The translations under genes and the position numbers were made by a program. Below the pieces are notes generated by a model. It had not been told where the DNA came from and made no database searches. It saw only the letters and a program-made list of their open reading frames with translations. A stretch of DNA of 64,000 nucleotides from Blastochloris sulfoviridis (lineage in GTDB: Bacteria; Pseudomonadota; Alphaproteobacteria; Rhizobiales; Xanthobacteraceae): positions 1-64,000 of the forward strand of contig NZ_VWPL01000016.1 in NCBI RefSeq assembly GCF_008630065.1, given 5' to 3'. Shown here in pieces: positions 33,207 to 44,177 of this stretch. How positions within the stretch are numbered: the stretch's first letter is position 1; each line of letters starts with the position of its first letter.

Positions 33207-33238
33207 GCCGGCGCAATTTGGAGCCGGCGCAATTTGGA
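33207..33238. repeat. 16-bp direct repeat in the ABC/regB divergent promoter
   Basis: GCCGGCGCAATTTGGA occurs twice back to back, 36 bp before the regB start codon and between two divergent genes. It is a candidate operator, but the regulator is unknown. Confidence 0.7.
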
Positions 33239-33273
33239 TTCGCGCGGCCCGGCCCCGCCGATATAGTGGGGCC

Positions 33274-34617
33274 ATGCCGAAGCTTCTCGCCAGCACCCAA
33301 CGCATGGAACGGCGCAGCCTGCGCCTCGATACGCTGCTCACCTTGCGCTGGCTGGCGGTGGCCGGCCAGGCCATGGTCATCGTCGTGGTCTATCACGGCT
33401 TCGGCTATCCGCTGCCGGTGGGCTGGGCGCTGGCGGCGGTCGGCATCTCGATCTGGCTCAACATCGCGCTGCGCCTGAAATATCCCAACGCCCACCGCCT
33501 CACCAACAAGGAGGCGGCGGCCATCCTCGCCTTCGACATCGTCCAGCTCGCGCTGCTGCTCTATCTCAGCGGCGGGCTGGAGAACCCGTTCGCGCTGCTG
33601 TTTCTCGGCCCCGTCCTGATCTCGGCCAGCGCGCTGCCGCCCTCCACCACCGTCTATCTCGGCCTCCTGGCGCTGGCCTGCGGCCTGGTGGTGGCGGCGG
33701 TGCACCAGCCGCTGCCCTGGGCGCCGGACAGCCCGCTGCGGCTGCCGCCGCTCTACCAGGCCGGCGTGTGGCTGGCGATCCTGCTCGGCATGTCGTTCGT
33801 CGGCGTCTATGGCTGGCAGGTGGCCGAGGAGACCCGCCAGCTCACCGACGCGCTCACCGCGGCCGAGCTGGTGCTGGCCCGCGAGCAGCATCTGTCCGCC
33901 CTCGACGGGCTGGCGGCGGCGGCGGCGCACGAGCTCGGCACGCCGCTGGCCACCATCGCCACGGTGGCCAAGGAGCTGGAGCGCGAGCTGCCGCCGGACA
34001 GCCCCCAGGCCGACGACATCCGGCTGCTGCGCGAGCAGAGCAACCGCTGCCGCGACATCCTGCGCAAGCTCACCTCGCTCGGCACCGACGAGGCGCCGTT
34101 CGACCGCATGCCGATCTCGCTCCTGCTGGAGGAGGTGGCCGCGCCCCACCGGCTGATCGGCGTCAGCGTGCGCATCGAGCGCCTCGCCGACCGGTCGAGC
34201 GAGCCGGTGCTGCTGCGCAATCCCGGCCTGCTCTACGGGCTCGGCAACATCATCGAGAACGCCGTCGACTATGCCGAGCGCGAGGTGGTGATCTCCATCC
34301 GCTGGACGCCGCGCGACGTGGTGGTGACGGTGGTCGACGACGGTCCGGGCTTCGCGCCCGACCTGCTGGGCAAGCTCGGCGAGCCCTACGTCACCGCCCG
34401 CTCGCTGGACCGGCGCAAGGCCGCGGCCGGCGACCAGTCGGGCCTCGGCCTCGGCTTCTTCATCGCCAAGACGCTCCTGGAGCGCTCGGGCGCCATGCTC
34501 ACCATCGCCAACCGCGTGCCGCCCGAGCACGGCGCCATCGTGCGCATCGGCTGGCTGCGCGCGGCGCTGGACGAGGCCGCGGCGGCCTTGCCGAGCGAAA
34601 CGCAGGATATATCTTGA
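33274..34617 (+). CDS. regB: redox-sensing histidine kinase RegB (PrrB/ActS family)
   Basis: Membrane sensor of the global redox two-component system. Six hydrophobic segments lie in residues 22-180. The quinone-sensing heptad region GGLENPF is at 100-106. The phosphorylated His219 is in AAAAHELGTPLATI. The redox-active Cys259 is in SNRCRDILRKL (the equivalent of Rhodobacter Cys265). ATPase N-box NIIENAVDYA and G-box DDGPGF follow. Length 447 aa. In phototrophs and rhizobia RegB controls photosynthesis, carbon, nitrogen and respiration genes. A family B repeat, not senC/prrC, separates it from regA. Confidence 0.95.
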   Translation: MPKLLASTQRMERRSLRLDTLLTLRWLAVAGQAMVIVVVYHGFGYPLPVGWALAAVGISIWLNIALRLKYPNAHRLTNKEAAAILAFDIVQLALLLYLSGGLENPFALLFLGPVLISASALPPSTTVYLGLLALACGLVVAAVHQPLPWAPDSPLRLPPLYQAGVWLAILLGMSFVGVYGWQVAEETRQLTDALTAAELVLAREQHLSALDGLAAAAAHELGTPLATIATVAKELERELPPDSPQADDIRLLREQSNRCRDILRKLTSLGTDEAPFDRMPISLLLEEVAAPHRLIGVSVRIERLADRSSEPVLLRNPGLLYGLGNIIENAVDYAEREVVISIRWTPRDVVVTVVDDGPGFAPDLLGKLGEPYVTARSLDRRKAAAGDQSGLGLGFFIAKTLLERSGAMLTIANRVPPEHGAIVRIGWLRAALDEAAAALPSETQDIS

Positions 34618-34618
34618 G

Positions 34619-34790
34619 TTATGCGGTTTGCGGCCTGCAAGGCCGGAGAACCGCATGCCGATCGCCGAAAATCCTATCATCGAACAAGGGATTTTCGGCG
34701 AGCCCGTTTCCGGTATCCCGAAGGGATCAACCGGAAACCGAATGACGCGGTTTGCGGGGATCACGAGGCGGTCCCCCGGAACCCGCCCGA
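34619..34790. repeat. family B repeat between regB and regA
   Basis: Arms TATGCGGTTTGCGGCC and ACCGGAAACCG; core GCCGAAAATCCTATC / AAGGGATTTTCGGCG at about 34665-34699. A second half-copy follows (ACGCGGTTTGCGGGG ... CCCCCGGAACCCGC) to about 34787. It fills the entire regB-regA gap. Confidence 0.8.
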
Positions 34791-34817
34791 AGGCCTTGAT
34801 CCGGGGAGCGGAAGAGT

Positions 34818-35387
34818 ATGACCGACGCAAGCGCGGGCGAGGTACCCCAGACCACGCTGCCCGACGACAAGTCGCTGCTCATCGTCGACGATGACAAGGC
34901 GTTCCTGCAGCGTCTGGCGCGGGCGATGGAGGCGCGGGGCTTTTCGGTCTCCACCGCCGAATCGGTGGCCGACGGGCTGGCCTTCCTCGATCACGGCGCG
35001 CCGGCCTTCGCGGTGGTCGACATGCGTCTCGGCGACGGCAACGGCCTCGACGTCATCGCCAAGCTGAAGGAGAAGCGCCCCGACGCCCACGGCATCGTGC
35101 TGACCGGCTACGGCAACATCGCCACCGCGGTCAACGCGGTGAAGGCCGGCGCCATCGACTATCTGGCCAAGCCCGCCGACGCCGACGACGTCGCCGCCGC
35201 GCTGCTGGCCAATGCCAGCCGCAAGCCGGAGCCGCCGGAAAACCCGATGTCGGCCGACCGGGTGCGCTGGGAGCACATCCAGCGCGTCTACGAGCTGTGC
35301 GGCCGCAACGTCTCGGAGACCGCGCGCCGCCTCAACATGCACCGCCGCACCCTGCAGCGCATCCTCGCCAAGCGCGCCCCGCGCTGA
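34818..35387 (+). CDS. regA: response regulator RegA (PrrA/ActR family)
   Basis: Partner of RegB, 189 aa. Receiver domain: acidic pocket IVDDD near residue 24, phospho-acceptor Asp in VVDMRLGDGNGLD, T/K switch LTGYGN and AKPAD. A short proline hinge is followed by a Fis-type helix-turn-helix (SETARRLNMHRRTLQRILAKRAPR) that is almost invariant in this family. ATG at 34818. Its separation from regB by a structured repeat may uncouple their expression. Confidence 0.96.
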   Translation: MTDASAGEVPQTTLPDDKSLLIVDDDKAFLQRLARAMEARGFSVSTAESVADGLAFLDHGAPAFAVVDMRLGDGNGLDVIAKLKEKRPDAHGIVLTGYGNIATAVNAVKAGAIDYLAKPADADDVAAALLANASRKPEPPENPMSADRVRWEHIQRVYELCGRNVSETARRLNMHRRTLQRILAKRAPR

Positions 35388-35407
35388 TCCGCGCCGTCCT
35401 CTTCCTT

Positions 35408-35557
35408 CCCTCTCCCCTTGCGGGAGAGGGTGCCGAGCGATCAAGGATCGCGAGGCGGGTGAGGGGTGAATCTTCAAACGCTCGTCCGCACTTACCCCTC
35501 ACCCGGCTCGACCTCGTTTCACTCGGTCTCGCCACCCTCTCCCGCATGGGGAGAGGG
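35408..35557. repeat. family A repeat, copy 1 (regA / grpE)
   Basis: A 150-bp composite between convergent genes. The left hairpin is CCCTCTCCCC TTG CGGGAGAGGG. The centre GCCGAGCGATC...GCGAGGCGGGTGAGGGGT pairs with ACCCCTCACCCGGCTCGACCTCG. The right hairpin is CCCTCTCCCGCATGGGGAGAGGG. The whole element is also one long imperfect inverted repeat. Confidence 0.85.
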
Positions 35558-35595
35558 AAGACGCCGAGCCGATCACCCTGAACCTTTGTCAGCGC

Positions 35596-36228
35596 TCACG
35601 AATTGGCGCCGCCGCCGTCCTCGGCCGGGGTGGCGGGGGCCTGCTTCGGCCCGCCCTTGGCGACGCCGACCAGCGCCGGGCGCAGGATGCGCTCGCCCAG
35701 CACGTAGCCGGCCTGCACCACCTGCACCACCGTGCCGGTCGGCACGTCGGGGTTGGGAATCTCGAACATCGCCTGGTGCAGATTGGGGTCGAACCGGCCG
35801 CCGGCCGCCTCGACGCGGCGCACGCCGTGCTTGTCCAGCGCCTTGGCCAGCTCGCGCTCGGTGAGCTGCACGCCCTCGACCAGCGCCTTGAGCGCCGGAT
35901 CGTGCGCCACGGCGTCCGCCGGCACGGCGGCCAGCGCCCGCTCCATATTGTCGGCGACGTTGAGCACGTCGCGGGCGAAGGCGGCGATGGCGTAGCTCTT
36001 GGCGTCGGCGACCTCGCGCTCGGTGCGCCGGCGCAGGTTTTCCATCTCGGCCAGCGTGCGCAAGAGCTTGTCGCGCAGGTCGGCGGCCTCGGCCGCCAGC
36101 GCCGAGGCGTCGGCGACGGGCGAGGCGGCCGCCGCCTCTGCCGGGTTCGGCTGGGCGGCGTTGTCCTGCGCGGCGTCGGCGGTCTCGGGTGCCTGGTCGG
36201 GATTCAAGGGGTGTCCGGACGTCGTCAT
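35596..36228 (-). CDS. grpE: GrpE nucleotide exchange factor
   Basis: ADP-release factor for DnaK, 210 aa. An acidic/alanine-rich N-terminus is followed by the long dimerising helix ([28 protein letters not shown]) and the C-terminal beta domain ([38 protein letters not shown]). ATG 36228; an in-frame upstream start would add seven residues. It is downstream of hrcA in the same direction, as in other Hyphomicrobiales. dnaK/dnaJ are not in this window. Confidence 0.95.
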   Translation of the reverse strand: MTTSGHPLNPDQAPETADAAQDNAAQPNPAEAAAASPVADASALAAEAADLRDKLLRTLAEMENLRRRTEREVADAKSYAIAAFARDVLNVADNMERALAAVPADAVAHDPALKALVEGVQLTERELAKALDKHGVRRVEAAGGRFDPNLHQAMFEIPNPDVPTGTVVQVVQAGYVLGERILRPALVGVAKGGPKQAPATPAEDGGGANS

Positions 36229-36292
36229 GACGGCGATCCTGCCTTGCATGTCGGGAAAGTCGAGCCGGATATCGGCGGGAAGGCGCGAAAAA

Positions 36293-37393
36293 TCAAGCCG
36301 AGGCGGGATCGCGCGGCGGCGCCCCGAGCAGGCGGCTCACCACTTTCGCCGTGTAGTCGACCATCGGGATGATGCGGGCATAGTTCAGCCGGGTCGGGCC
36401 GATCACCCCCAGCACGCCGAGGATTCGGCCCTCGGCGTCGCGGTAGGGCGCGGCGATGGTGGAGGAGCCCGACAGCGAGAACAGATTGTTTTCCGAGCCG
36501 ATGAAGATGCGCACGCCCTCGGCGGCCTCGGCGCGGTTCAGCAGGTCGATGACGCCGCGCTTGGTCTCCAGGTCGTCGAACAGCGTGCGGATGCGCTCCA
36601 GATCCTCCAGCGCCTTGAGATCCTCCAGCAGGTTGGCCTGGCCGCGGACGATGAGCTGGCGCTCGCCGACCGCGCCGCCCGACCAGGAGGCGAGGCCCGC
36701 CTGCACCAGACGCTGCGTCAACTGGTCGAGCTCCGCCTGGCTGGCCTTGAGCGCGCCGGCAAGCTCGGCGCGCGCCTCGGCCAGGGTGCGGCCGCGGATG
36801 CGGGCGGAGAGGAAGTTCGACGCCTCGACCAGCGCCGAGGCCGGCAGGCCGGCCGGCAGCGGCACCACGCGGTTTTCCACCTGGCCGTCGTCCGACACCA
36901 GCACCAGCAGCGCCTTGCCGGGGTCGAGCCCGACGAACTCGATGTGCTTGATGCGCGGGTCGGTCTTGGCGACCAGCACCACGCCCGCCCCGCGCGACAG
37001 GCCCGACAGCAGCGTCGAGGCCTCGGCCAGGATGCCGGACATGGTGCGGCCTTCGCCTGCCACCTGGGCCTCGATCGAGGCGCGCTCGGAGGCCGGCAGG
37101 TCCCCCACTTCGAGCAGCGCATCGACGAAGAAGCGCAGGCCCCCCTCGGTCGGCAGCCGGCCGGCGGAGATGTGCGGGGCGTAGATCAGGCCGGCCTGCT
37201 CCAGGTCGGCCATGACGTTGCGCACCGAGGCCGGCGACAGCGGCGTGGTGATCAGGCGGGCGATGTTGCGCGAGCCGACCGGCTCGCCGGTGGCGAGATA
37301 GCTCTCGACGATCTGCTTGAAGATCTCGCGCGAGCGCTGGTCGAGCTGGGCCAGCGCGACGGGCGGCACGACGGCGGGGTATTCAAGCGGCAC
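36293..37393 (-). CDS. hrcA: heat-inducible transcription repressor HrcA
   Basis: Repressor of class I heat-shock genes through CIRCE. Winged-helix N-terminus ([43 protein letters not shown]). The dimerisation domain has [23 protein letters not shown] at the C-terminus. Length 366 aa from GTG 37393, which has GAGGAG 9 nt upstream; longer in-frame reading has no similarity. No CIRCE element (TTAGCACTC-N9-GAGTGCTAA) is seen around this locus. Divergent from rph. Confidence 0.94.
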   Translation of the reverse strand: MPLEYPAVVPPVALAQLDQRSREIFKQIVESYLATGEPVGSRNIARLITTPLSPASVRNVMADLEQAGLIYAPHISAGRLPTEGGLRFFVDALLEVGDLPASERASIEAQVAGEGRTMSGILAEASTLLSGLSRGAGVVLVAKTDPRIKHIEFVGLDPGKALLVLVSDDGQVENRVVPLPAGLPASALVEASNFLSARIRGRTLAEARAELAGALKASQAELDQLTQRLVQAGLASWSGGAVGERQLIVRGQANLLEDLKALEDLERIRTLFDDLETKRGVIDLLNRAEAAEGVRIFIGSENNLFSLSGSSTIAAPYRDAEGRILGVLGVIGPTRLNYARIIPMVDYTAKVVSRLLGAPPRDPASA

Positions 37394-37590
37394 GGTGGGA
37401 TTCTCCTCGCTCCCTAATCTGTTGCCGCAGGACGCCGGCCGCAAGCCCGCGCCGCGCGCCGACCGCAAAGCCCGCGCCGCGCGGCGGCGCTGATGCTGAG
37501 CCAGCTTGCCCGGGCAGACTCCGCCGCATAGAACGGCCCGACCCGTGTCAGGCAAGAGCCGGATCGAACCCCGTCTTCAGGAGAGAGCCC

Positions 37591-38303
<713 letters not shown>

Positions 38304-38304
<1 letters not shown>

Positions 38305-38945
38305 TGGCGCGCCGGCTGGAAGGCGGCAAGCTCGTCGTCGCCACCCACAATCCCGGCAAGCTGCGCGAGATCCGCGAGCTTCTGGCTCCCTTCCGCGTCG
38401 AGCCGGTCTCGGCCGGCGAGCTGGGCCTGCCCGAGCCCGACGAGACCGGCACCACGTTTGCCGAGAACGCCCGCATCAAGGCCGCCGCCGCGGCGCTGGC
38501 CTCCGGCCTGCCGGCGCTGGCCGACGATTCGGGGCTCGCGGTGTGGGCGCTGCACGGCGCGCCGGGCGTCTTTTCCGCCCGCTGGGCCAATGCGGGTAAG
38601 GATTTCCTGCCGGCGATGGCGCGCGTCGAGGCGGAACTCGCCGCCCGCGGCGCGGTGGCGCCCGGCCAGCGCATCGCCCGCTTCGTCGCGGCGCTGTGCC
38701 TCGCCTGGCCGGACGGCCATGTCGAGACGGTCGAGGGCACGATCGACGGCGCCATCGTCTGGCCGCCGCGCGGCGATCTCGGCTTCGGGTATGATCCGAT
38801 CTTTCGTCCCGAGGGCGAGGCGCGGACATTCGGCGAGATGAGCGCGCAGGAGAAGCACGGCGTCGACTGGGACGCCGGGCGCGGCCTGTCGCATCGCGCC
38901 CGGGCGTTTGTGAAACTGGCGGAGACGTGTCTTGTGCGACGATGA
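38304..38945 (+). CDS. rdgB: XTP/dITP diphosphatase (RdgB/HAM1)
   Basis: Removes inosine/xanthosine triphosphates from nucleotide pools. Motifs: [13 protein letters not shown] near residue 11, [25 protein letters not shown], and SHRARAF at the C-terminus. Length 213 aa. Part of a tight rph-rdgB-hemW operon; it overlaps hemW by 14 nt. Confidence 0.97.
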
Positions 38946-40089
38946 CGCGGATCCCGGCTTCGGCGTCTATGTGCATTGGCCGTTCTGCCTGGCCAAATGC
39001 CCCTATTGCGACTTCAACAGCTTCGTCCGCCCGCCGGGCGTCGACGAAGCCGGCTACGCCCGCGCCGTCACCCGCGAGATTGCCGCCACCGCCCAGCGCA
39101 TCGGCCGGCGCACCGTGCGCTCGATCTTCCTTGGCGGCGGCACGCCCTCGCTGATGCAGCCGGCCACCGTGGCGGCGGTGCTGGAGGCGGTCGCCGAGCA
39201 GTGGTCGCTCGCCGACGACGTCGAGATCACCATCGAGGCCAACCCGACCTCGGTGGAGGCCGAGCGTTTCCGGGGCTATCGCGATGCCGGCGTCACCCGC
39301 GTCTCGCTCGGCGTGCAGGCGCTGAACGACGCCGACCTCAAGGCGCTCGGCCGCATGCACAGCGCCGCCGAGGCGCTGGCGGCGCTCGACGTGGCGCAGA
39401 GCACCTTCGCGCGCGTGTCGTTCGACCTGATCTATGCCCGCCCCGGCCAGACGGTGGCGGACTGGCAGGCGGAGCTGACCCGTGCGCTGTCCTTCGGCAC
39501 CGAGCACCTGTCGGCCTACCAGCTCACCATTGAGGAGGGCACGCCGTTCTTCGCGCTTCAGGCGGCGGGCCGGCTCGCCACGCCCGATCCGGAGCTTGCG
39601 CGCGCGCTGTTCGACCTGACCCAGGTGCTGACCGGTGAGGCGGGCCTGCCGGCCTACGAGGTCTCCAACCACGCCCGGCCCGGCGCCGAGAGCCGCCACA
39701 ATTTGATCTATTGGCGCTCGGGCGAATATGCCGGCATCGGCCCCGGCGCCCACAGCCGGCTCATTATCGACGGCCGCCGCCGGGCGCTCGCCGCCGAGCG
39801 CGATCCGGCGGCGTGGCTTAAGCGGATCGAGGCCGGGCAGAGCGGCGCCGTCACCGACGAGGCGCTGAGCCGCGACGAGATCGGCGACGAGTTCCTGCTG
39901 ATGGGGCTCCGCCTTGCCGAGGGCATCGACCTCGAGCGCTTCGCGGCGATGTCCGGCCGCAGCCTCGACCCCGCGCGCATCGCCGACCTCACCGGCTTCG
40001 GCTTCATCGAGCGGACCGGCGACCGCCTGCGCGTCACGCCGGCCGGCTTTCCCATTCTCGACGCGGTGGTGGCCGACCTCGCGGCGTAA
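38932..40089 (+). CDS. hemW: HemW haem chaperone (radical-SAM, HemN-like)
   Basis: A 385-aa radical-SAM protein. The cluster motif [10 protein letters not shown] (CxxxCxxC) is near residue 19; the SAM-binding GGGTPS near 65; then [11 protein letters not shown] and [20 protein letters not shown]. It lacks the extra N-terminal region of true coproporphyrinogen dehydrogenase HemN, as expected of HemW. TTG start at 38932 inside the end of rdgB; no in-frame ATG precedes the radical-SAM motif. Followed by a family A repeat. Confidence 0.94.
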   Translation: MCDDDADPGFGVYVHWPFCLAKCPYCDFNSFVRPPGVDEAGYARAVTREIAATAQRIGRRTVRSIFLGGGTPSLMQPATVAAVLEAVAEQWSLADDVEITIEANPTSVEAERFRGYRDAGVTRVSLGVQALNDADLKALGRMHSAAEALAALDVAQSTFARVSFDLIYARPGQTVADWQAELTRALSFGTEHLSAYQLTIEEGTPFFALQAAGRLATPDPELARALFDLTQVLTGEAGLPAYEVSNHARPGAESRHNLIYWRSGEYAGIGPGAHSRLIIDGRRRALAAERDPAAWLKRIEAGQSGAVTDEALSRDEIGDEFLLMGLRLAEGIDLERFAAMSGRSLDPARIADLTGFGFIERTGDRLRVTPAGFPILDAVVADLAA

Positions 40090-40137
40090 TCCCGATTCGT
40101 TTGGCAGGATTTCCGGCTGATCGGCTCGCCCTTTCTT

Positions 40138-40289
40138 CCCCTCTCCCCTTGCGGGAGAGGGTGCCGAGCGATCGAAGATCACGAGGCGGGTGAGGGGTAA
40201 ATCTTCCAGCGTTCACCGGTACATACCCCTCACCCGGCTCAACCTCGCTAACGCTCGGTCTCGCCACCCTCTCCCGCAAGGGGAGAGGG
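40138..40289. repeat. family A repeat, copy 2 (hemW / LppC-like gene)
   Basis: Same architecture as the 35.4-kb copy: CCCTCTCCCC TTG CGGGAGAGGG left hairpin, GGCGGGTGAGGGGT...ACCCCTCACCCGG centre, and CCCTCTCCCGCAAGGGGAGAGGG right hairpin. It is preceded by a family B fragment (TTTCCGGCTGATCGGCTCG at about 40109-40127) and lies between convergent genes. Confidence 0.87.
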
Positions 40290-40321
40290 AAGTAAGATTC
40301 TCGCCCCTGCGCCTGATGCGA

Positions 40322-41527
40322 TTACGCCGTGGTGAACGAGCGCGGCGAGGGCGAGATGATGCGCGCGGCGCCGTTGCCGATCTGGTGCACGGCCAGACCG
40401 CGCTCGGATGTGCCGTCCGACTTGAAGCGGAAGATGCCGTCGATGCCCGAGAAGCCGGACGGGTTGGTCAGCACGCCCTCCGAGAAGCGCTGCGCCCCTT
40501 GCGTCTTCACCAGCGCCGCCACCAGCGACACCGCGTCGTAGGACAGCGAGGCGGTGCGCACCGGCTCGGATCCGAACTTGGCGCGGTAGCGCTGGGCGAA
40601 GCCGCGGAAGCCGGTATTGTCGGGCGCGGCGTACCAGGCGCCGTTGAATGCCGGGTTGCGGTGGACCGCCGGGTCGTCCCACAGGCCGGTGCCGATCAGC
40701 ACCGTGCGGCTGGTGTCGAGGCCGGTGGCGCGCAACTGGGTGACCACCGCCGCCGCCGCGGTGTGGCCGTCGGGCACAAACATGCAGTCGGCCTGCCGGG
40801 CCACGGCGCTGACCTGGGCCACCGCCGCGGCCGGGTTGCCGGCGGCGTAGCGGGCGAGCCCGAGCACCCGGCCATTGTTCTTGGCCACCGCCTGCTGGAA
40901 CTCGGCCTCCACCACCTGGCCGTAGGCGGTGTCCGGCAGCAGGGCCGCGAACGACTTGCGGCGCTGCTCGGCGGCGTAGCCGACGATGCGGTCGACGTCG
41001 GAGGCCGGCAGGAAGCTCAGAAGATGGACGCCGCGCGAGGCGACCTGGGCGTCGGTGGAAAACGCGATCACCGGCACCCCGCGCTGGCGGGCGATCTGGC
41101 CGGCCGGGCGCACCGCCACCGCGAACAGCGGGCCGAGGATGATCTCGCAGCCTTCCGAGATCGCCTGTTCGGCGGCCTGCTGGCCACCCTGGGCCGAGCC
41201 GCCGTCATCCTTGACGATCAGCGAGATGTCGGGCGCATTGAATTCGGCGATCGCCAGCTCGGCGGCGTTCTTGAGCGACTGCGCCGCGGAACCGGCATTG
41301 CCGCTCGCCGTCAGCGGCAGGATCAGCCCGACCCGCACCGAGCCGGTGCCGATCGACATCGACGGCTTGCTCTCGGCCGGCCCGGCCGGCGGCGCATCGC
41401 CGAACATGTTGGCGCTCTGGCAGCCGCCGAGCGTGGCCGACACCCCGATGCCCGCGCCCAGGCCGGCCAGCCGCAGCGCGGTGCGGCGCGATAGCGTTCC
41501 GTCCTCAGCGCGCTTCGGCGTGCGCAT
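40322..41527 (-). CDS. penicillin-binding protein activator, LppC/LpoA-type lipoprotein (type 1 periplasmic binding fold)
   Basis: A 401-aa protein. The signal contains a twin-arginine-like SRRTALRLAGLGAG followed by lipobox LGGC (Cys about residue 36). The mature part is a periplasmic-binding-protein type 1 fold (VRVGLILPLTASGNAG ... ILGPLFAVAVRPAGQIARQRGVPVIAFSTD). LpoA stimulates PBP1A in enterobacteria; this alphaproteobacterial form is only fold-related, so the role is inferred. ATG 41527 (GTG 41533 is possible). Divergent from rsmI, an arrangement also typical of lpoA and rsmI elsewhere. Confidence 0.87.
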   Translation of the reverse strand: MRTPKRAEDGTLSRRTALRLAGLGAGIGVSATLGGCQSANMFGDAPPAGPAESKPSMSIGTGSVRVGLILPLTASGNAGSAAQSLKNAAELAIAEFNAPDISLIVKDDGGSAQGGQQAAEQAISEGCEIILGPLFAVAVRPAGQIARQRGVPVIAFSTDAQVASRGVHLLSFLPASDVDRIVGYAAEQRRKSFAALLPDTAYGQVVEAEFQQAVAKNNGRVLGLARYAAGNPAAAVAQVSAVARQADCMFVPDGHTAAAAVVTQLRATGLDTSRTVLIGTGLWDDPAVHRNPAFNGAWYAAPDNTGFRGFAQRYRAKFGSEPVRTASLSYDAVSLVAALVKTQGAQRFSEGVLTNPSGFSGIDGIFRFKSDGTSERGLAVHQIGNGAARIISPSPRSFTTA

Positions 41528-41617
41528 TCCCACTGCTCCGCAATTGGCGATTCCCGTTCTCAGGGTGCGATCGCCACAGATTTCTGTCAAAACGACGCCT
41601 GGGAGACATCCGTAAAG

Positions 41618-42557
<940 letters not shown>

Positions 42558-42565
<8 letters not shown>

Positions 42566-43109
42566 GCACCGACCGGTCCGCCCGCCGCGCACGCTGGTCA
42601 AGCCCGGCGACATCAAGGCGAAGATCGCCGCCGAGCGCGAACAGGCCAAGCGCGCGCAGATGCCGGCCGGCCCCCCGGCTGTGGCGGTGGAGCCCGCGCC
42701 CGACTCCGAACCCGTCTTGCCGTCCACCGAGGCGGCGCGCCAGCCCTCGCCGGAACGGCAGATCGCCCACCGCTTCGGCCTGTCGGCCGAGAGCGTCGCC
42801 GCGGTGCTGCTGGTCAGCAAGGGGTTTTGCATTCTCGCGCGGCGCTGGCGCTCGTCCTGCGGCGAGGTCGACATCGTGGCGCGCGACCGCTCGACGCTGA
42901 TCTTCGTCGAGGTGAAGGCGCGCCGCCACCTCGACGATGCCGCCTATGCGCTCGATGTCCGTCAGCGCCGGCGCATCGCCACCGCCGCCGCGCTGTGGCT
43001 GGCGCGCCGGCCCGACCACGCCCGGCTGAACGTGCGCTTCGACGTGGTGCTGGTGGCGCCGCACGCTCTGCCGCGGCATATCCCCGCCGCCTTCGATTGT
43101 GATGGATGA
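42558..43109 (+). CDS. YraN family endonuclease-like protein (UPF0102) with extended N-terminus
   Basis: A 183-aa protein. The C-terminal 110 residues are the UPF0102 restriction-endonuclease-like fold ([34 protein letters not shown]...ExK catalytic pattern). The N-terminal 60-70 residues, rich in proline and charged residues, are not part of the standard family, which usually starts near the AAVLLVSKG equivalent. Biochemical role unknown. It lies between rsmI and gshB, the usual context. Confidence 0.9.
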
Positions 43110-43113
43110 GACG

Positions 43114-44070
43114 ATGAGCCTACGCGTCGCCGTGCAGATGGACCCGATCGAGCGGATCAGCATCCGCGGCGATTCCACCTTCGCGCTGCTCCTGGAGGCG
43201 CAGGCCCGCGGCCATGCACTCCATTACTATACGCCCGACCGGCTGGCGCTGGTCGACGGCCGGGTGTTCGCCACGGTGCAGAAGCTCGCGGTGCGCGACG
43301 TCGCGGGCGACCATGTCACGCTCGGCGCGGCGGAGCGCATCGAGCTTTCGACCCTCGACGTCATATTGATGCGCCAGGATCCGCCCTTCGACCTCGCTTA
43401 TATCAGCGCGACGCACCTTCTGGAGCGCATCCACCCGGCGACGCTGGTGGTCAACGACCCGGCCTCGGTGCGCAACGCGCCCGAGAAGATGTTCGTCACC
43501 GAGTTTCCCGAGCTGATGCCGCCGACCCTGATCAGCCGCGACCGCGACGAGATCGCTGCCTTCCGCGCCCGCCACGGCGAGGTGGTGATGAAGCCGCTCT
43601 ACGGCCATGGCGGCGCCGCGGTGTTCCGCCTCGGCGTGCGCGACCCCAATTTCGGCTCGTTCTACGACATGTTCGCCGCCACCTTCCGCGAGCCGTGGGT
43701 GACGCAGGCCTTCCTGCCGCAGGTGGCGGCGGGCGACAAGCGCATCATCCTGGTCGATGGCGAGGCGGCGGGCGCCGTCAACCGCGTGCCGCAGCCCGAC
43801 GACATCCGCTCCAACATGGTGCGCGGCGGGGCGGCGGCGGCGACCGAGCTGACGGCGCGCGAGCGCGAGATCTGCGCCACCATCGGCCCGGCGCTGAAGG
43901 CGCGCGGCCTAGTGTTCGTCGGCATCGACGTGATCGACGGCTTCCTCACCGAGATCAACGTGACGTCTCCAACGGGAATCCGCGCCATCCGGTCGCTGGG
44001 CGGGCCGGACCTCGCCCGGCGCATCTGGGACGCCATCGAGGCCAAAAGATCTCATACGGTTTCCGGTTGA
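43114..44070 (+). CDS. gshB: glutathione synthetase
   Basis: ATP-grasp ligase adding glycine to gamma-Glu-Cys. Conserved start [14 protein letters not shown] and [13 protein letters not shown]-binding loops [14 protein letters not shown] and [27 protein letters not shown] with Mg ligand near the C-terminus. ATG 43114 is preferred; ATG 43102 and GTG 43099 overlap the end of yraN. The last codons (HTVSG plus TGA) are read from a family B repeat, so the C-terminus has been set by the repeat. Confidence 0.95.
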   Translation: MSLRVAVQMDPIERISIRGDSTFALLLEAQARGHALHYYTPDRLALVDGRVFATVQKLAVRDVAGDHVTLGAAERIELSTLDVILMRQDPPFDLAYISATHLLERIHPATLVVNDPASVRNAPEKMFVTEFPELMPPTLISRDRDEIAAFRARHGEVVMKPLYGHGGAAVFRLGVRDPNFGSFYDMFAATFREPWVTQAFLPQVAAGDKRIILVDGEAAGAVNRVPQPDDIRSNMVRGGAAAATELTAREREICATIGPALKARGLVFVGIDVIDGFLTEINVTSPTGIRAIRSLGGPDLARRIWDAIEAKRSHTVSG

Positions 44071-44177
44071 TCCCTTCGGGATACCGGAAACAGTCTCGCC
44101 GAAAACCCCTTGTTCGATAACGGGATTTTCGGCGATCGGAATACGGTTCTCCGGCTTGATCAGCCGGAAACCGTATC
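44053..44177. repeat. family B repeat between gshB and the outer-membrane gene
   Basis: Arms CATACGGTTTCCGG and CCGGAAACCGTATC at the two ends. Core hairpin CTCGCCGAAAACCCC / GGGATTTTCGGCGA near 44096-44136. Two further half-arms (GGGATACCGGAAAC; AATACGGTTCTCCGG) lie inside. The left end includes the gshB stop codon and the right end touches the stop codon of the convergent gene. Confidence 0.85.

Noticed and set aside
35408-35557. CRISPR array made of the GGGAGAGGG-type repeats
   Set aside because: The repeats are inverted hairpins within one element, not regularly spaced direct repeats with unique spacers, and no cas gene is present.
37394-37590. CIRCE operator between hrcA and rph
   Set aside because: No TTAGCACTC-N9-GAGTGCTAA-like dyad is visible.
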